A stretch of 64,000 bases of DNA from JAIOSM01 sp964593725 (lineage in GTDB: Bacteria; Desulfobacterota; Desulfobacteria; Desulfobacterales; Desulfobacteraceae): positions 25,536 through 89,535 of the forward strand of contig CAZQJS010000005.1 of assembly GCA_964593725.1 (NCBI GenBank). Reading direction: 5' to 3'. Position numbers and translations under genes: made by a program. Each line of letters opens with the position of its first letter. Within the stretch, counting starts at the first letter, position 1. The notes under the pieces were generated by a model. It had not been told where the DNA came from and made no database searches. It was given only the letters and a program-made list of their open reading frames with translations. This document shows, piece after piece, positions 17,208 to 25,902 of this stretch.

Positions 17208-17804
17208 ATGGAATTTTCCCACAACATTTCCCTGGATGTAATAAGAGATGCTGTCACGCAATCGACACATCCGCCAATGCCTGTCAAGGGAGATTCAAAA
17301 CCCGCAAGTGTCATTGCCCTTTTAAGCTTTGAAAAAGACCCTGTTCTGTTGTTCATCAAAAAAGCAGAGGTTAAAGGGTATGCCTGGAGCGGCCAGATGG
17401 CTTTTCCAGGAGGCCATACCGATCCCCGGGACATTAACAGGCTTGATACTGCCTTAAGGGAACTTGAAGAAGAGATGGGGATAGATAAAAAAAATGTTGA
17501 AATTGTTGGTTCTATCGGCCATTTTCTTACAATAAACCAGAGGGAGATTGAAACCTTTATAGGCATATGGAACAAAAAAGAAGAGATCATATTTGACAGA
17601 ACTGAAATATCAAGGGTTATACCCATTCCCCTTAATTATCTTATAGGCGTGCACATTAAAAAAGGATTTAATATACAAAAACCAGACACATACAGTTTAA
17701 CATATCCCTTTGAGGATGTGGTTATCTGGGGAGTTACAGCTAAAATGATATTTCACTTTATTGAAATAATATTATCCAGGGTTAAAAAGTCTGTCTCCGC
17801 TTAA
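17208..17804 (+). CDS. Nudix hydrolase, CoA pyrophosphatase-like
   Basis: Protein of 198 aa with the CoA-type Nudix signature MAFPGGHTDPRD followed by TALRELEEEMGI (about residues 64-92), as in the NudL/YeaB group that splits CoA and its derivatives into phosphopantetheine and adenosine bisphosphate. The Nudix glutamates RELEEE are intact. GGAG lies 6 bases before the ATG. It faces away from the acyl-CoA operon; a role in CoA-pool turnover fits the neighbourhood but is inference. The 3' end overlaps the convergent small membrane gene by 23 bases. Confidence 0.87.
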   Translation: MEFSHNISLDVIRDAVTQSTHPPMPVKGDSKPASVIALLSFEKDPVLLFIKKAEVKGYAWSGQMAFPGGHTDPRDINRLDTALRELEEEMGIDKKNVEIVGSIGHFLTINQREIETFIGIWNKKEEIIFDRTEISRVIPIPLNYLIGVHIKKGFNIQKPDTYSLTYPFEDVVIWGVTAKMIFHFIEIILSRVKKSVSA

Positions 17805-18030
17805 TCAGTTTCAGCAGAATCTTAATTATTATAAAAAATGAGAGAAATGCAATACTTGCAGGCATCCATATAAAACCTGTAAAATCATGGTTTGTAATGG
17901 CAACTTTTATGCCGATAATTGAAAAAACAAGAGTACATACGCATATTACAATGAATATTGAACAAAAAAGGTTTGAATCATACCAGGGTATTATGGCTTT
18001 TCTGAAAAAAGGATTTTGATCTAATCGCAT
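17782..18030 (-). CDS. Small two-helix membrane protein of unknown function
   Basis: 82 aa. Begins MRLDQNPFFRKAIIPWYDSN, then two hydrophobic segments (about 22-42 and 54-73) and a basic tail KLIKRRQTF, so probably an inner-membrane hairpin. The family is not recognised by a named domain. It overlaps the convergent Nudix gene by 23 bases at the 3' ends. The ribosome-binding site is weak. The protein-like composition and hydrophobicity pattern support a real gene. Confidence 0.6.
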   Translation of the reverse strand: MRLDQNPFFRKAIIPWYDSNLFCSIFIVICVCTLVFSIIGIKVAITNHDFTGFIWMPASIAFLSFFIIIKILLKLIKRRQTF

Positions 18031-18068
18031 GATTCTTTTTTATTATTTTTTTCTATCCTGCAAATTTA

Positions 18069-18114
18069 CCACAATATATAGTTTTTTTTCTTGACAGACC
18101 TCAATATATAGCAT
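18069..18114. promoter_or_regulatory. Tandem NrdR-like boxes upstream of nrdD
   Basis: Box 1 at 18069-18084 (CCACAATATATAGTTT) matches the NrdR consensus ACACWATATATWGTGT at 14 of 16 positions. Box 2 at 18099-18114 (CCTCAATATATAGCAT) matches at 12 of 16. The centres are 30 bases apart, about three helical turns, as for NrdR pairs. Box 2 lies between the -35 and -10 elements, as expected for a repressor. Confidence 0.75.
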
Positions 18115-18119
18115 ATTTT
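18091..18119 (+). promoter_or_regulatory. Sigma-70 promoter of nrdD
   Basis: TTGACA at 18091-18096, a 17-base spacer and TATTTT at 18114-18119, about 70 bases before the nrdD start. Confidence 0.65.
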
Positions 18120-18190
18120 GTTCTGCATTGGTTGTTATTATAAAGTATCATCCATGGTTAGTCTAAATTAAATCAACGGAGAATACAAGG

Positions 18191-20287
18191 ATGTTTGAGA
18201 AGATAAAAAAACGCAATGGAAAAATTGTTGAATTTGATTCGTCCAAAATCAGTGATGCGATTGCAAAATCCGGTGAAGCCACAGGAGAATTTGAAAAACG
18301 GGAGGCTAAGAAGCTCACGCTGAAAGTAATTACCCTGGCCCGGGATTTACGTTTAGGCCCCATACCTGAGGTGGAGGAGATACAGGACATTGTTGAACGG
18401 GTACTCCTTGATTCGCCATTCTATAAAACTGCCAAAGCCTATATAATTTATCGTGAGCAGCACAATCAGCTCAGAAGAATAACTGTCAAAGAAAATGTCA
18501 ATCTCATGGAAAAATATATAAGCCAGATGGATTGGAAGGTTAAGGAGAACAGCAATATGAGTTACTCCCTCCAGGGCCTTAACAACTATATCTCTTCTGA
18601 TATAACGGCTGAATACTGGCTTAACAAAATTTATCCGCCAGAAATACGCAAAGCCCATTATGACCGTGATATCCATATACATGATTTAAGCCTTTTGTCA
18701 GTATATTGTGTTGGATGGGACCTCCAGGATCTTTTAATGGAAGGATTTAAAGGCGTTGCAGGCAAAGTTGAAAGTGCGCCGCCCAAACATTTCAGAAGCG
18801 CCCTTGGTCAAATAGTAAATTTTTTTTATACACTCCAGGGCGAGGCTGCCGGCGCCCAGGCAATGTCAAATTTCGATACACTTCTTGCCCCCTTTCTAAG
18901 GTATGATAACTTAAGCTATGGACAGATAAAGCAGGCTCTCCAGGAATTTGTCTTTAATATTAACATACCCACAAGAGTTGGTTTTCAAACACCTTTTACC
19001 AACATAACCATGGATCTTGTTGTACCTTCGACACTAAAGGATTCTCCCGTTGTAATCGGAGGCAGATATTTAAAAGATACCTATAAAAACTTTCAAAAGG
19101 AGATGGATCTGATAAACTCAGCCTTTGCCGAGGTTATGATGGAGGGTGATGCCAAGGGAAGGGTGTTTACATTTCCCATTCCCACCTACAATATCACAGA
19201 AGATTTTGACTGGGACAATACAAATCTGAAAAATGTATGGAAAATGACTGGAAAATATGGAATTCCATATTTTTCAAATTTTGTTAACTCTGATATGTCT
19301 CCGGAGGATGCAAGGTCAATGTGCTGCCGTTTAAGACTTGATAACAGAGAGCTTAGAAAGCGAGGAGGAGGTCTTTTTGGTGCAAACCCCCTTACAGGTT
19401 CAATTGGTGTTGTAACCTTGAATATGCCCAGGATCGGATACCTTGCCAGGGACGAAGGCGATTTTTTTGAAAGGCTTGATGGATTAATCACCCTTGCATC
19501 TGACTCCCTTGTTATAAAACGAAAAGTCCTTGAAAAATTTACAGAAAATAACCTATACCCATATTCAAAATTCTATTTGAGAAAAATTAAAGAAAATGCC
19601 GGCTGTTATTGGAAAAACCATTTTTCCACCATTGGAATCCTTGGTATGAATGAGGCCTGTCAGAATTTTATGGGTGTTGATATTGGCTCAGAAAAAGGCC
19701 AGGCTTTTTCCATAAAGGTCATGGATCACATGAGAAAAAGAATAGAAGATTTACAACGGGCAACAGACGAGATATACAACCTTGAAGCAACTCCGGCAGA
19801 GGGAACCACATACCGCTTTGCAAAATCAGATAAAGACAGATTTACCGATATTATATGTGCCAATGAAGATGAGTATATACAGGGCCGGGATCCTTTTTAT
19901 ACAAACTCCACCCACCTGCCTGTGAATTATACAGATGATTTGTTTGAGGCCCTTGAACTCCAGGATGAGCTCCAGACAAAGTATACCGGCGGCACAGTAC
20001 TTCACCTTTTTGTGGGTGAAGAGGTAAAAGACATTGAAAATGTTAAAAATATTGTGAAAAAAGTTGCAAACAAATTTAAACTGCCCTATTTTACAATAAC
20101 TCCAACCTTTAGTGTATGCCCTTCCCACGGCTATCTTCCAGGAGAGCATGAAGAGTGTGGAAAGTGCGGTGCTGAAACAGAAGTTTATTCCAGAATCGTA
20201 GGATATTTAAGGCCTGTAAATCAATGGAATAACGGCAAGCAGACAGAATTCTGCATGAGAAAGACATACAAACCCAAGTCAGCCTAG
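18191..20287 (+). CDS. nrdD: Anaerobic (class III) ribonucleoside-triphosphate reductase
   Basis: Glycyl-radical enzyme of 698 aa that makes dNTPs without oxygen. Seen: an N-terminal ATP-cone (about 1-95, KRNGKIVEFDSSKISDAI), the large reductase barrel with MCCRLRLDNRELRKRGGG, a C-terminal zinc site CPSHGYLPGEHEECGKC, and the glycyl-radical region SRIVGYLRPV near residue 675. GGAG precedes the ATG. Its activase gene nrdG follows after 14 bases. The NrdR-like boxes upstream suggest control by NrdR. No aerobic reductase is seen in the window. Confidence 0.96.
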   Translation: MFEKIKKRNGKIVEFDSSKISDAIAKSGEATGEFEKREAKKLTLKVITLARDLRLGPIPEVEEIQDIVERVLLDSPFYKTAKAYIIYREQHNQLRRITVKENVNLMEKYISQMDWKVKENSNMSYSLQGLNNYISSDITAEYWLNKIYPPEIRKAHYDRDIHIHDLSLLSVYCVGWDLQDLLMEGFKGVAGKVESAPPKHFRSALGQIVNFFYTLQGEAAGAQAMSNFDTLLAPFLRYDNLSYGQIKQALQEFVFNINIPTRVGFQTPFTNITMDLVVPSTLKDSPVVIGGRYLKDTYKNFQKEMDLINSAFAEVMMEGDAKGRVFTFPIPTYNITEDFDWDNTNLKNVWKMTGKYGIPYFSNFVNSDMSPEDARSMCCRLRLDNRELRKRGGGLFGANPLTGSIGVVTLNMPRIGYLARDEGDFFERLDGLITLASDSLVIKRKVLEKFTENNLYPYSKFYLRKIKENAGCYWKNHFSTIGILGMNEACQNFMGVDIGSEKGQAFSIKVMDHMRKRIEDLQRATDEIYNLEATPAEGTTYRFAKSDKDRFTDIICANEDEYIQGRDPFYTNSTHLPVNYTDDLFEALELQDELQTKYTGGTVLHLFVGEEVKDIENVKNIVKKVANKFKLPYFTITPTFSVCPSHGYLPGEHEECGKCGAETEVYSRIVGYLRPVNQWNNGKQTEFCMRKTYKPKSA

Positions 20288-20301
20288 AATCCCTCTATGC
20301 C

Positions 20302-21021
20302 ATGAAACTTGGAGGTCTTCAGAAACATACACTTATTGACTACCCTGGACATATTGCCTGTACTGTATTTACCATTGGGTGCAATTTCAGATGCCCCTAT
20401 TGCCATAATCCTGAGCTTGTTCTGCCCTCGATTTACAAAAACAGGCCTGACCAGAACAGTAAACCAGGTTTTCTCTGTTTTCTTGAAACCAGAAAAGGAC
20501 TGCTGGACGGTGTTGTAATTACAGGAGGTGAACCAACCATCCAGCCTGATCTTCTGGAATTCTGCCATGATATTAAACATATGGGTTTTAAAATAAAACT
20601 TGATACCAACGGAACAAATCCAATGGTTCTGGAATCTCTTTTCCAGGATCACCTCATTGACTATTGTGCAATGGATATTAAAAGCAACCTGTCCAATTAT
20701 TCAATTGCTGCAGGTGCAGAGGCAGATATTGAAAACATCATCCGGTCCATTGACCTGATAATGAATCAGGCCTGCCAGGCCAAACTTAACTATGAGTTCA
20801 GAACAACATGCATAAAACCTTTTATTGATCAAAGTATTATCAAAGATATAGGAAAAATGATACAAGGGGCTGAAAAATATATCCTTCAGCCATGTAACCC
20901 GGACGTTGATGCGCTGAATCCAGAATTTCTAAAAAAACAGGATAGCTTTTTTGTAAAAAAAGAGTTATTTTATTTAAAAGAGGTTGTTGATAAATATGTT
21001 ACTGAGTGCGAGCTCAGATAG
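20302..21021 (+). CDS. nrdG: Anaerobic ribonucleotide reductase-activating protein (radical SAM)
   Basis: Radical-SAM activase of 239 aa that installs the glycyl radical on NrdD. The cluster motif is GCNFRCPYCHNPELV near residue 27 (CxxxCxxC), preceded by KHTLIDYPGHIACTVFTI, followed by VVITGGEPTIQPDL. It belongs to the longer activase type often paired with ATP-cone NrdD. It starts 14 bases after the nrdD stop; the ribosome-binding site is weak, suggesting coupling. Confidence 0.93.
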   Translation: MKLGGLQKHTLIDYPGHIACTVFTIGCNFRCPYCHNPELVLPSIYKNRPDQNSKPGFLCFLETRKGLLDGVVITGGEPTIQPDLLEFCHDIKHMGFKIKLDTNGTNPMVLESLFQDHLIDYCAMDIKSNLSNYSIAAGAEADIENIIRSIDLIMNQACQAKLNYEFRTTCIKPFIDQSIIKDIGKMIQGAEKYILQPCNPDVDALNPEFLKKQDSFFVKKELFYLKEVVDKYVTECELR

Positions 21022-21063
21022 CAGGAAAAAAAAATAATTTAACTTTTTAGAATATAACAATTA

Positions 21064-22248
21064 ATGAAACAACATACTGCCTGGACTGAAATTAACCTTG
21101 GAGCCATAAGGCACAATGTTCAAACCCTTAAGAAAAAGGTGGGTAAAGCTGTAAGATTAATGGCTGTGGTAAAGGCTGATGGGTATGGACATGGTGCAGT
21201 AAAAGCAGCTAAAATTGCCTTGAAAAACGGCGCATCCTGGCTCGGAGTTGCAAGGCTTTCAGAAGCTGTAAAACTCAGAAAAGCAAATATAAATGCTCCA
21301 ATTCTTATTTTTGGATATGTAAGGAATTGCGATGTTGAAACAATTGCAGAATATGACCTTACGATAACTCTTTTTAATCAGAAAATGGCGGAAGATATAG
21401 CCCTTGAAGCCCTGCGCCAGGGAGTCTATATAACAGCACATTTAAAGGTGGATACAGGTATGGGCAGAGTAGGCCTGCTGCCGGACCACCTCAGGGCACA
21501 ACCTGCTCTTAATAATGATGCAGCCCGTGAGATCAGAATAATCTCAACCCTTGAGAATATAAGACTGGAAGGTATTTACACACATCTTGCATCGGCAGAT
21601 TCCATGGATAAGACCTATACTGAATACCAGCTTGAAAATTTTGATATTTTACTTGAGGAACTGACAAAAAATGGTGTGAGATTTTCATTACGCCATGTTG
21701 CAAACAGTGCATGTATTATTGATCTGCCCCATGCCTCCTATAATATGGTAAGATCAGGAATCTCAATATACGGACTCTATCCTTCAAGGGAGATTCAACA
21801 GGCCAATGTCCTGCTTAAACCTGCCATGTCATTAAAATCAGTAATAACCTCCCTTAAAAATGTACCACCGGGTTTTAAAGTCAGCTATGGCGGAATTTAT
21901 ACAACTCAGATAACAACAAAGATTGCCATTGTACCCGTGGGATATGCTGACGGCTATCCCCGGCTTCTTTCCTCCAACGGTTTCATGCTTGTCAGGGGAA
22001 AAAGGGCTCCCATTGCCGGCAGGGTATGTATGGATCAGACCATGATTGATGTGGGACACATCCCCATGGTTAAACCAGGGGATGAAGTTGTTCTCATGGG
22101 AAAACAGGGTGATGAAGAGATCACTGCAGATGAGATTGCTCAGCGGACAAAGACAATAAACTATGAAATAGTCTCCATGCTTGCCAACAGGCTGCCAAGA
22201 GTTTATTCAAGCCTCTTATCATCAGATTCAGGAGCATTCCCGGGATAA
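21064..22248 (+). CDS. alr: Alanine racemase
   Basis: PLP-dependent racemase of 394 aa supplying D-alanine for peptidoglycan. Seen: PLP lysine in AVVKADGYGHGA (about 37-48), substrate/tyrosine motif VSYGGIYTT near 276, PVGYADGYPR and RVCMDQTMIDVG. It follows nrdG by 42 bases with no strong ribosome-binding site. Its last 46 bases overlap the 3' end of the convergent regulator gene. Confidence 0.95.
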   Translation: MKQHTAWTEINLGAIRHNVQTLKKKVGKAVRLMAVVKADGYGHGAVKAAKIALKNGASWLGVARLSEAVKLRKANINAPILIFGYVRNCDVETIAEYDLTITLFNQKMAEDIALEALRQGVYITAHLKVDTGMGRVGLLPDHLRAQPALNNDAAREIRIISTLENIRLEGIYTHLASADSMDKTYTEYQLENFDILLEELTKNGVRFSLRHVANSACIIDLPHASYNMVRSGISIYGLYPSREIQQANVLLKPAMSLKSVITSLKNVPPGFKVSYGGIYTTQITTKIAIVPVGYADGYPRLLSSNGFMLVRGKRAPIAGRVCMDQTMIDVGHIPMVKPGDEVVLMGKQGDEEITADEIAQRTKTINYEIVSMLANRLPRVYSSLLSSDSGAFPG

Positions 22249-23138
22249 ACCATATCACCCGCCTTTGAAATATCATATCCTCCAAGACTTTCAGCAGTCT
22301 TTTTAAAAAAATCCTCCTTGATAAGCCCAAGAAACAACTGAATGCCTTTATCAAAAAACCGTTCCTTAAGCATGAGAAAATCAAAACGCTCCCAGCACAC
22401 TGGAATAAAACCAAGGTCAAGGGTCTTTGCAACGGATCGTATTCCCGGGCCTGCATCTGACCTGCCGGATAATATTTCAAGGCCCATGTCCATGTGTTTT
22501 GAAACAATATTATTGTACCCTTTAATAGTATCTCCCTCAATGCCTGCTTTTTGTAATTTTTTATCAAACAATTGCCTGGTGCCTGTGCCAAGACCTCTGT
22601 TTGCAATCGTTATCCCTTTTCGGGTAAGATCTGTAACAGATTTTATATTAAGGGGATTGCCCTTTTGAACCAGGATGCCCTGCTCCCTCATGCAGAAGTT
22701 AACAACCGCGGGCGAAGGGGTCATCTCCTTTGGTATAAACGGAAAATTATACTCTTCATTGTCTGCAACAAGATGGCTTGCTGCAATATGGCAGCAGTTT
22801 TTCCTCAAAGCCCTGAGTCCGCCCATGCTTCCTGTAAAACCGAACATGGCAAGATGATCCTCAAAATTACTATTAAAAAAGGAGATCAGTTTGTCAAGGA
22901 GAAGGTCATTGCTGCCGGCAATCAATATAAGCCCATGGTATGGGGGCAGGGTTATATAGGTTTCAGGGTAATTTACAGTGCCTGCTTCAACCCATTGCTC
23001 AACCAGATCCAGGGGGAAGAGCCACTTTCCTGTGACCTTGGTTGCAGGAAGTCCCTTTTCTGCAATAAGAGAATAGACCATTTTTTCATTTACCTTTAAA
23101 AATGCAGCAATCTCTTTTGTTGAAAATAATTTACTCAT
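22203..23138 (-). CDS. Helix-turn-helix regulator with periplasmic-binding-like domain (possible molybdate/tungstate type)
   Basis: Protein of 311 aa. An excisionase/MerR-like HTH_17 domain spans 1-58 (FSTKEIAAFLKVNEKMVYSL, then GKWLFPLDLVEQWV). It is followed by a type-2 periplasmic-binding-like domain (about 70-300) with GLGTGTRQLFDKKL, KGYNNIVSKHMDMGLEILSG and RSDAGPGIRSVAKTL. Such fusions are annotated as molybdate- or substrate-sensing regulators; the ligand here is inferred only, though Mo/W enzymes are present at 58-63 kb. It starts with AAGGGG 8 bases upstream and overlaps the preceding kinase gene by 8 bases. Its 3' end overlaps alr by 46 bases. Confidence 0.8.
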   Translation of the reverse strand: MSKLFSTKEIAAFLKVNEKMVYSLIAEKGLPATKVTGKWLFPLDLVEQWVEAGTVNYPETYITLPPYHGLILIAGSNDLLLDKLISFFNSNFEDHLAMFGFTGSMGGLRALRKNCCHIAASHLVADNEEYNFPFIPKEMTPSPAVVNFCMREQGILVQKGNPLNIKSVTDLTRKGITIANRGLGTGTRQLFDKKLQKAGIEGDTIKGYNNIVSKHMDMGLEILSGRSDAGPGIRSVAKTLDLGFIPVCWERFDFLMLKERFFDKGIQLFLGLIKEDFFKKTAESLGGYDISKAGDMVYPGNAPESDDKRLE

Positions 23139-23676
23139 TTTTTTCCCCTTTGATTATTTTTATCCCACTGGATAATTCTTTTTTAAGTGCTGAAACCATC
23201 TGATCTAAAGACAGATTGTCACACTCAATGGTTATATCGGCATATTTTTCATAGAGCGGTTTCCTCCCGGCAAAAAGCGCTTTTATATCCTGATCGGGAG
23301 ATCTTACAACACCACGGGCATCAAGGGATAAAAGCCTTTTTTCAAGATGTTCAAGGCCAAGTTTAAGGTAAACCATAATTCCCTTTTCAGCCAAATGCGC
23401 CATGCCTCTCGCACTGTACACAGCGCTTCCTCCGGGTGCTATCACAAACCCTGAATAATCTGCCCGGATAAGATACTCTTCTTCCATTCTTAAAAATGCT
23501 TCCATACCCTGCTCTGTTATTATTTCCTGCAACGATCTTTTCTCACCTGTCTGGATAAGTATATCCAGATCAACAAAATCAAAACCTATATATCTGGCAA
23601 GGAGTACTCCCATGGTGCTTTTTCCAGATGCCGGCATGCCAATAAGTACAATATTAAAATTTTTATCCAGGGCCAT
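23131..23676 (-). CDS. Shikimate kinase-like protein
   Basis: P-loop kinase of 181 aa. Walker A is GMPASGKST near residue 13; FVDLDILIQTGEKRSLQEII follows as in shikimate kinase, as do LRMEEEYL (substrate arginine), APGGSAVYS and GRKPLYEKYADITIE. Features agree with AroK-type shikimate kinases (3-phosphorylation of shikimate), but the GGG substrate motif is GGS and the gene pairs with a regulator instead of aro genes, so a related small kinase cannot be excluded. The ribosome-binding site is poor. Confidence 0.75.
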   Translation of the reverse strand: MALDKNFNIVLIGMPASGKSTMGVLLARYIGFDFVDLDILIQTGEKRSLQEIITEQGMEAFLRMEEEYLIRADYSGFVIAPGGSAVYSARGMAHLAEKGIMVYLKLGLEHLEKRLLSLDARGVVRSPDQDIKALFAGRKPLYEKYADITIECDNLSLDQMVSALKKELSSGIKIIKGEKNE

Positions 23677-23752
23677 TGTTTTTAACTTAATTATTTAAAT
23701 CATTACCAGGGTTTTATAATACATTCACTTTAATATTGCAAAGATCATTATC

Positions 23753-25162
23753 TTATAACCAGTGGGAGATGGAATTTGCATAATAATGCAAAATCTTTTC
23801 TTCCATGGGATTTGCCCTGAATTTATCTTTATATACTGTGATTATCTTCCTTAGTGCCAGCATATCAACCGCATCGGCAATGGCATGCTTCCTGGTACTG
23901 CTGGGCACTTCCAGGACAGGAGCTCCACACTCCTGCAGCCTGTTTAATACCCCTTGAACTTTTTTTTCAATATCAAATATTGTGAACATACTGTCCATTT
24001 CATTGACAAAAACAGTTGCAATCAGTGCCACCGGCACAATGGGTATAACACTGCCGATGGAAGATAACAGTTTTGAACTTAGCTTTTCAACCTCTGAAAA
24101 TCGTTCTTTCCGCGGAAGATTCTTAAAGTCAACACCCTCTTTGCAGCAATATTCATTGACTGAAACCGGTGTACCAAAATTGACACAGGCATATCCATAC
24201 CGCTTCCACCGGCTTAGAATCATTCTTACTAAAGTATTGAAAACAAACCCAAAGGTGGTTTTAAAAACAAACCAGACACTGCGTTTTTCCACCCCTGGCT
24301 CAAGGGAACGGAGCAGGGTTCTGTCCTCAATGGTTCTGTCATAATTTATACCAACAGGAATAAAAACAATATTTCTGTCATTTTTCAGATCAAACTGCCG
24401 AAGCATGTAGTCCATCAGCCCCAGTTTAGGTTTCTGCAGCCTGCCGTCCCGGGTTAAACCGCCTTCCAGGAAAACTGCCTGGCAGACTCCCTCCCTTGTG
24501 GCCATGTGAATATAGCGTTCCAGAACCCTCCTGTACAAGGGGTTGTTTGAGTTGCGGCGCACAAAAAATGCACCCATAAAACGGAACAGCATATGCAGTG
24601 GCCAGATTTTTGCCCACTCTCCCACAGCATAGGAAAGGGTTGTTCTCTCTGCTGCAAGGAATGCCACAAGGATATAATCCATATTTGATCTATGGTTCAT
24701 TACAAATACCACTGTTGAGTCAGGGTCAATTTGATTGTATTGTTCATTTTTTAAAAGATCCACCCGTACACTGTAAAGGAGCCGCGCAGCCTTTTTTGCT
24801 ATAAAATAGCCGATCCTGAAATAAAAATATGCATTAAATGAAGGAACTATCTCCCTTGCATAGGACATCACTTTTTTCTGGACCATCTCCACCGGCATAT
24901 CATGCTTTCCTGCGCTCTCCTTAATGGCCTTTATCACTTCGGGATCATATACAAGCCTGTCCAGCAGCACCTGTCGTTTAGTCAGCTGAAAAGGTCTGAT
25001 CTCAATATCAAGGCGGGTACCTATCTCCTGAAGCACAGAATTAATGCGCCTTCTTAAAAACCAACGGGTACTGGGGATTAAAATTTTATCCAGCACAGCA
25101 ACTATTGCAAGTAGTGTTAAAACAATAAAAACCCAAAGGGAAATTGTAATTTCGCATGCCAT
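23753..25162 (-). CDS. PlsB-like glycerol-3-phosphate/1-acylglycerol acyltransferase
   Basis: Protein of 469 aa with an N-terminal membrane segment (ITISLWVFIVLTLLAIVAVL). Acyltransferase motifs: block I NHRSNMDYIL (HX4D) near residue 156, block II MGAFFVRR near 192, block III FLEGGLTRDGRLQKPKLG near 227, block IV FIPVGINYDR near 264. This order and spacing fit PlsB-family acyltransferases. It is shorter than E. coli PlsB (807 aa) and lacks its long extensions, so acyl donor and acceptor are uncertain. AGGAGG precedes the ATG. It stands alone, divergent from the yigZ-like gene. Confidence 0.82.
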   Translation of the reverse strand: MACEITISLWVFIVLTLLAIVAVLDKILIPSTRWFLRRRINSVLQEIGTRLDIEIRPFQLTKRQVLLDRLVYDPEVIKAIKESAGKHDMPVEMVQKKVMSYAREIVPSFNAYFYFRIGYFIAKKAARLLYSVRVDLLKNEQYNQIDPDSTVVFVMNHRSNMDYILVAFLAAERTTLSYAVGEWAKIWPLHMLFRFMGAFFVRRNSNNPLYRRVLERYIHMATREGVCQAVFLEGGLTRDGRLQKPKLGLMDYMLRQFDLKNDRNIVFIPVGINYDRTIEDRTLLRSLEPGVEKRSVWFVFKTTFGFVFNTLVRMILSRWKRYGYACVNFGTPVSVNEYCCKEGVDFKNLPRKERFSEVEKLSSKLLSSIGSVIPIVPVALIATVFVNEMDSMFTIFDIEKKVQGVLNRLQECGAPVLEVPSSTRKHAIADAVDMLALRKIITVYKDKFRANPMEEKILHYYANSISHWL

Positions 25163-25260
25163 ATAAATTCCTCCTTTAATGGTTTATTTAAAGGTTGAGC
25201 TAAATTTATATAACAGATATTATGACTTACAAAAACAAAAAAATAAGATAATATGATTTG

Positions 25261-25902
25261 ATGACAAAAAAGAGTGTTAAATATTTCTATTCTGTAAAGG
25301 GTGAAAGAGAGTTTACAATAAAGGTTAAAAAGTCGCTGTTTATCTGTTCCCTTAATTATGCCGAAACAACCGGACAGGCCAAGGAATTTATTTCAAAAAT
25401 ATCCAATGAACATAAAAATGCAACCCATAACTGCTGGGCTTATATTGTTGGTGACAAGGGAGAAATAAGTCACTGCTCCGATGCAGGAGAGCCATCCGGC
25501 ACAGCAGGCAAACCCATGCTGAACGCTTTAAAAAAAAACAATACAACAAATATTGCAGCGGTTGTAACAAGGCATTTCGGAGGTATAAAACTTGGTATAA
25601 GGGGTTTAATCAATGCCTATACTGAATCAGTCATGGCAGCGCTCAGGGAGCAAAGGCTTATAAAACTTGTAAAAACAGAAACCTTTCAAATTACAACCTC
25701 ATATTCCTATAATGATACACTCTTACATCAGCTTGAAAAATTTCACGGGCAGGTAATAAAAAGCAATTATCTAGAAACTGTCACCTGTGATTTTGAGGTT
25801 GAAACTGAAGATTGCCCAAGGCTTGAAAAATACCTGTCAGGAGCCAGGAATTCAGGCTGTCTCACTTTTATAAAACAGACAAACAAAAAGGTGGGTTTAT
25901 GA
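25261..25902 (+). CDS. YigZ/IMPACT-family protein
   Basis: Protein of 213 aa with the family signature DAGEPSGTAGKPML near residue 78 and RHFGGIKLGIRGLINAYTES near 107, followed by a C-terminal ferredoxin-like domain (about 140-205). YigZ relatives are linked to translation or stress regulation; the reaction is not known. The ATG at 25261 is preferred over the TTG one codon upstream. The stop overlaps the ATG of the aminotransferase gene (ATGA), so the two are coupled. Confidence 0.88.
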   Translation: MTKKSVKYFYSVKGEREFTIKVKKSLFICSLNYAETTGQAKEFISKISNEHKNATHNCWAYIVGDKGEISHCSDAGEPSGTAGKPMLNALKKNNTTNIAAVVTRHFGGIKLGIRGLINAYTESVMAALREQRLIKLVKTETFQITTSYSYNDTLLHQLEKFHGQVIKSNYLETVTCDFEVETEDCPRLEKYLSGARNSGCLTFIKQTNKKVGL

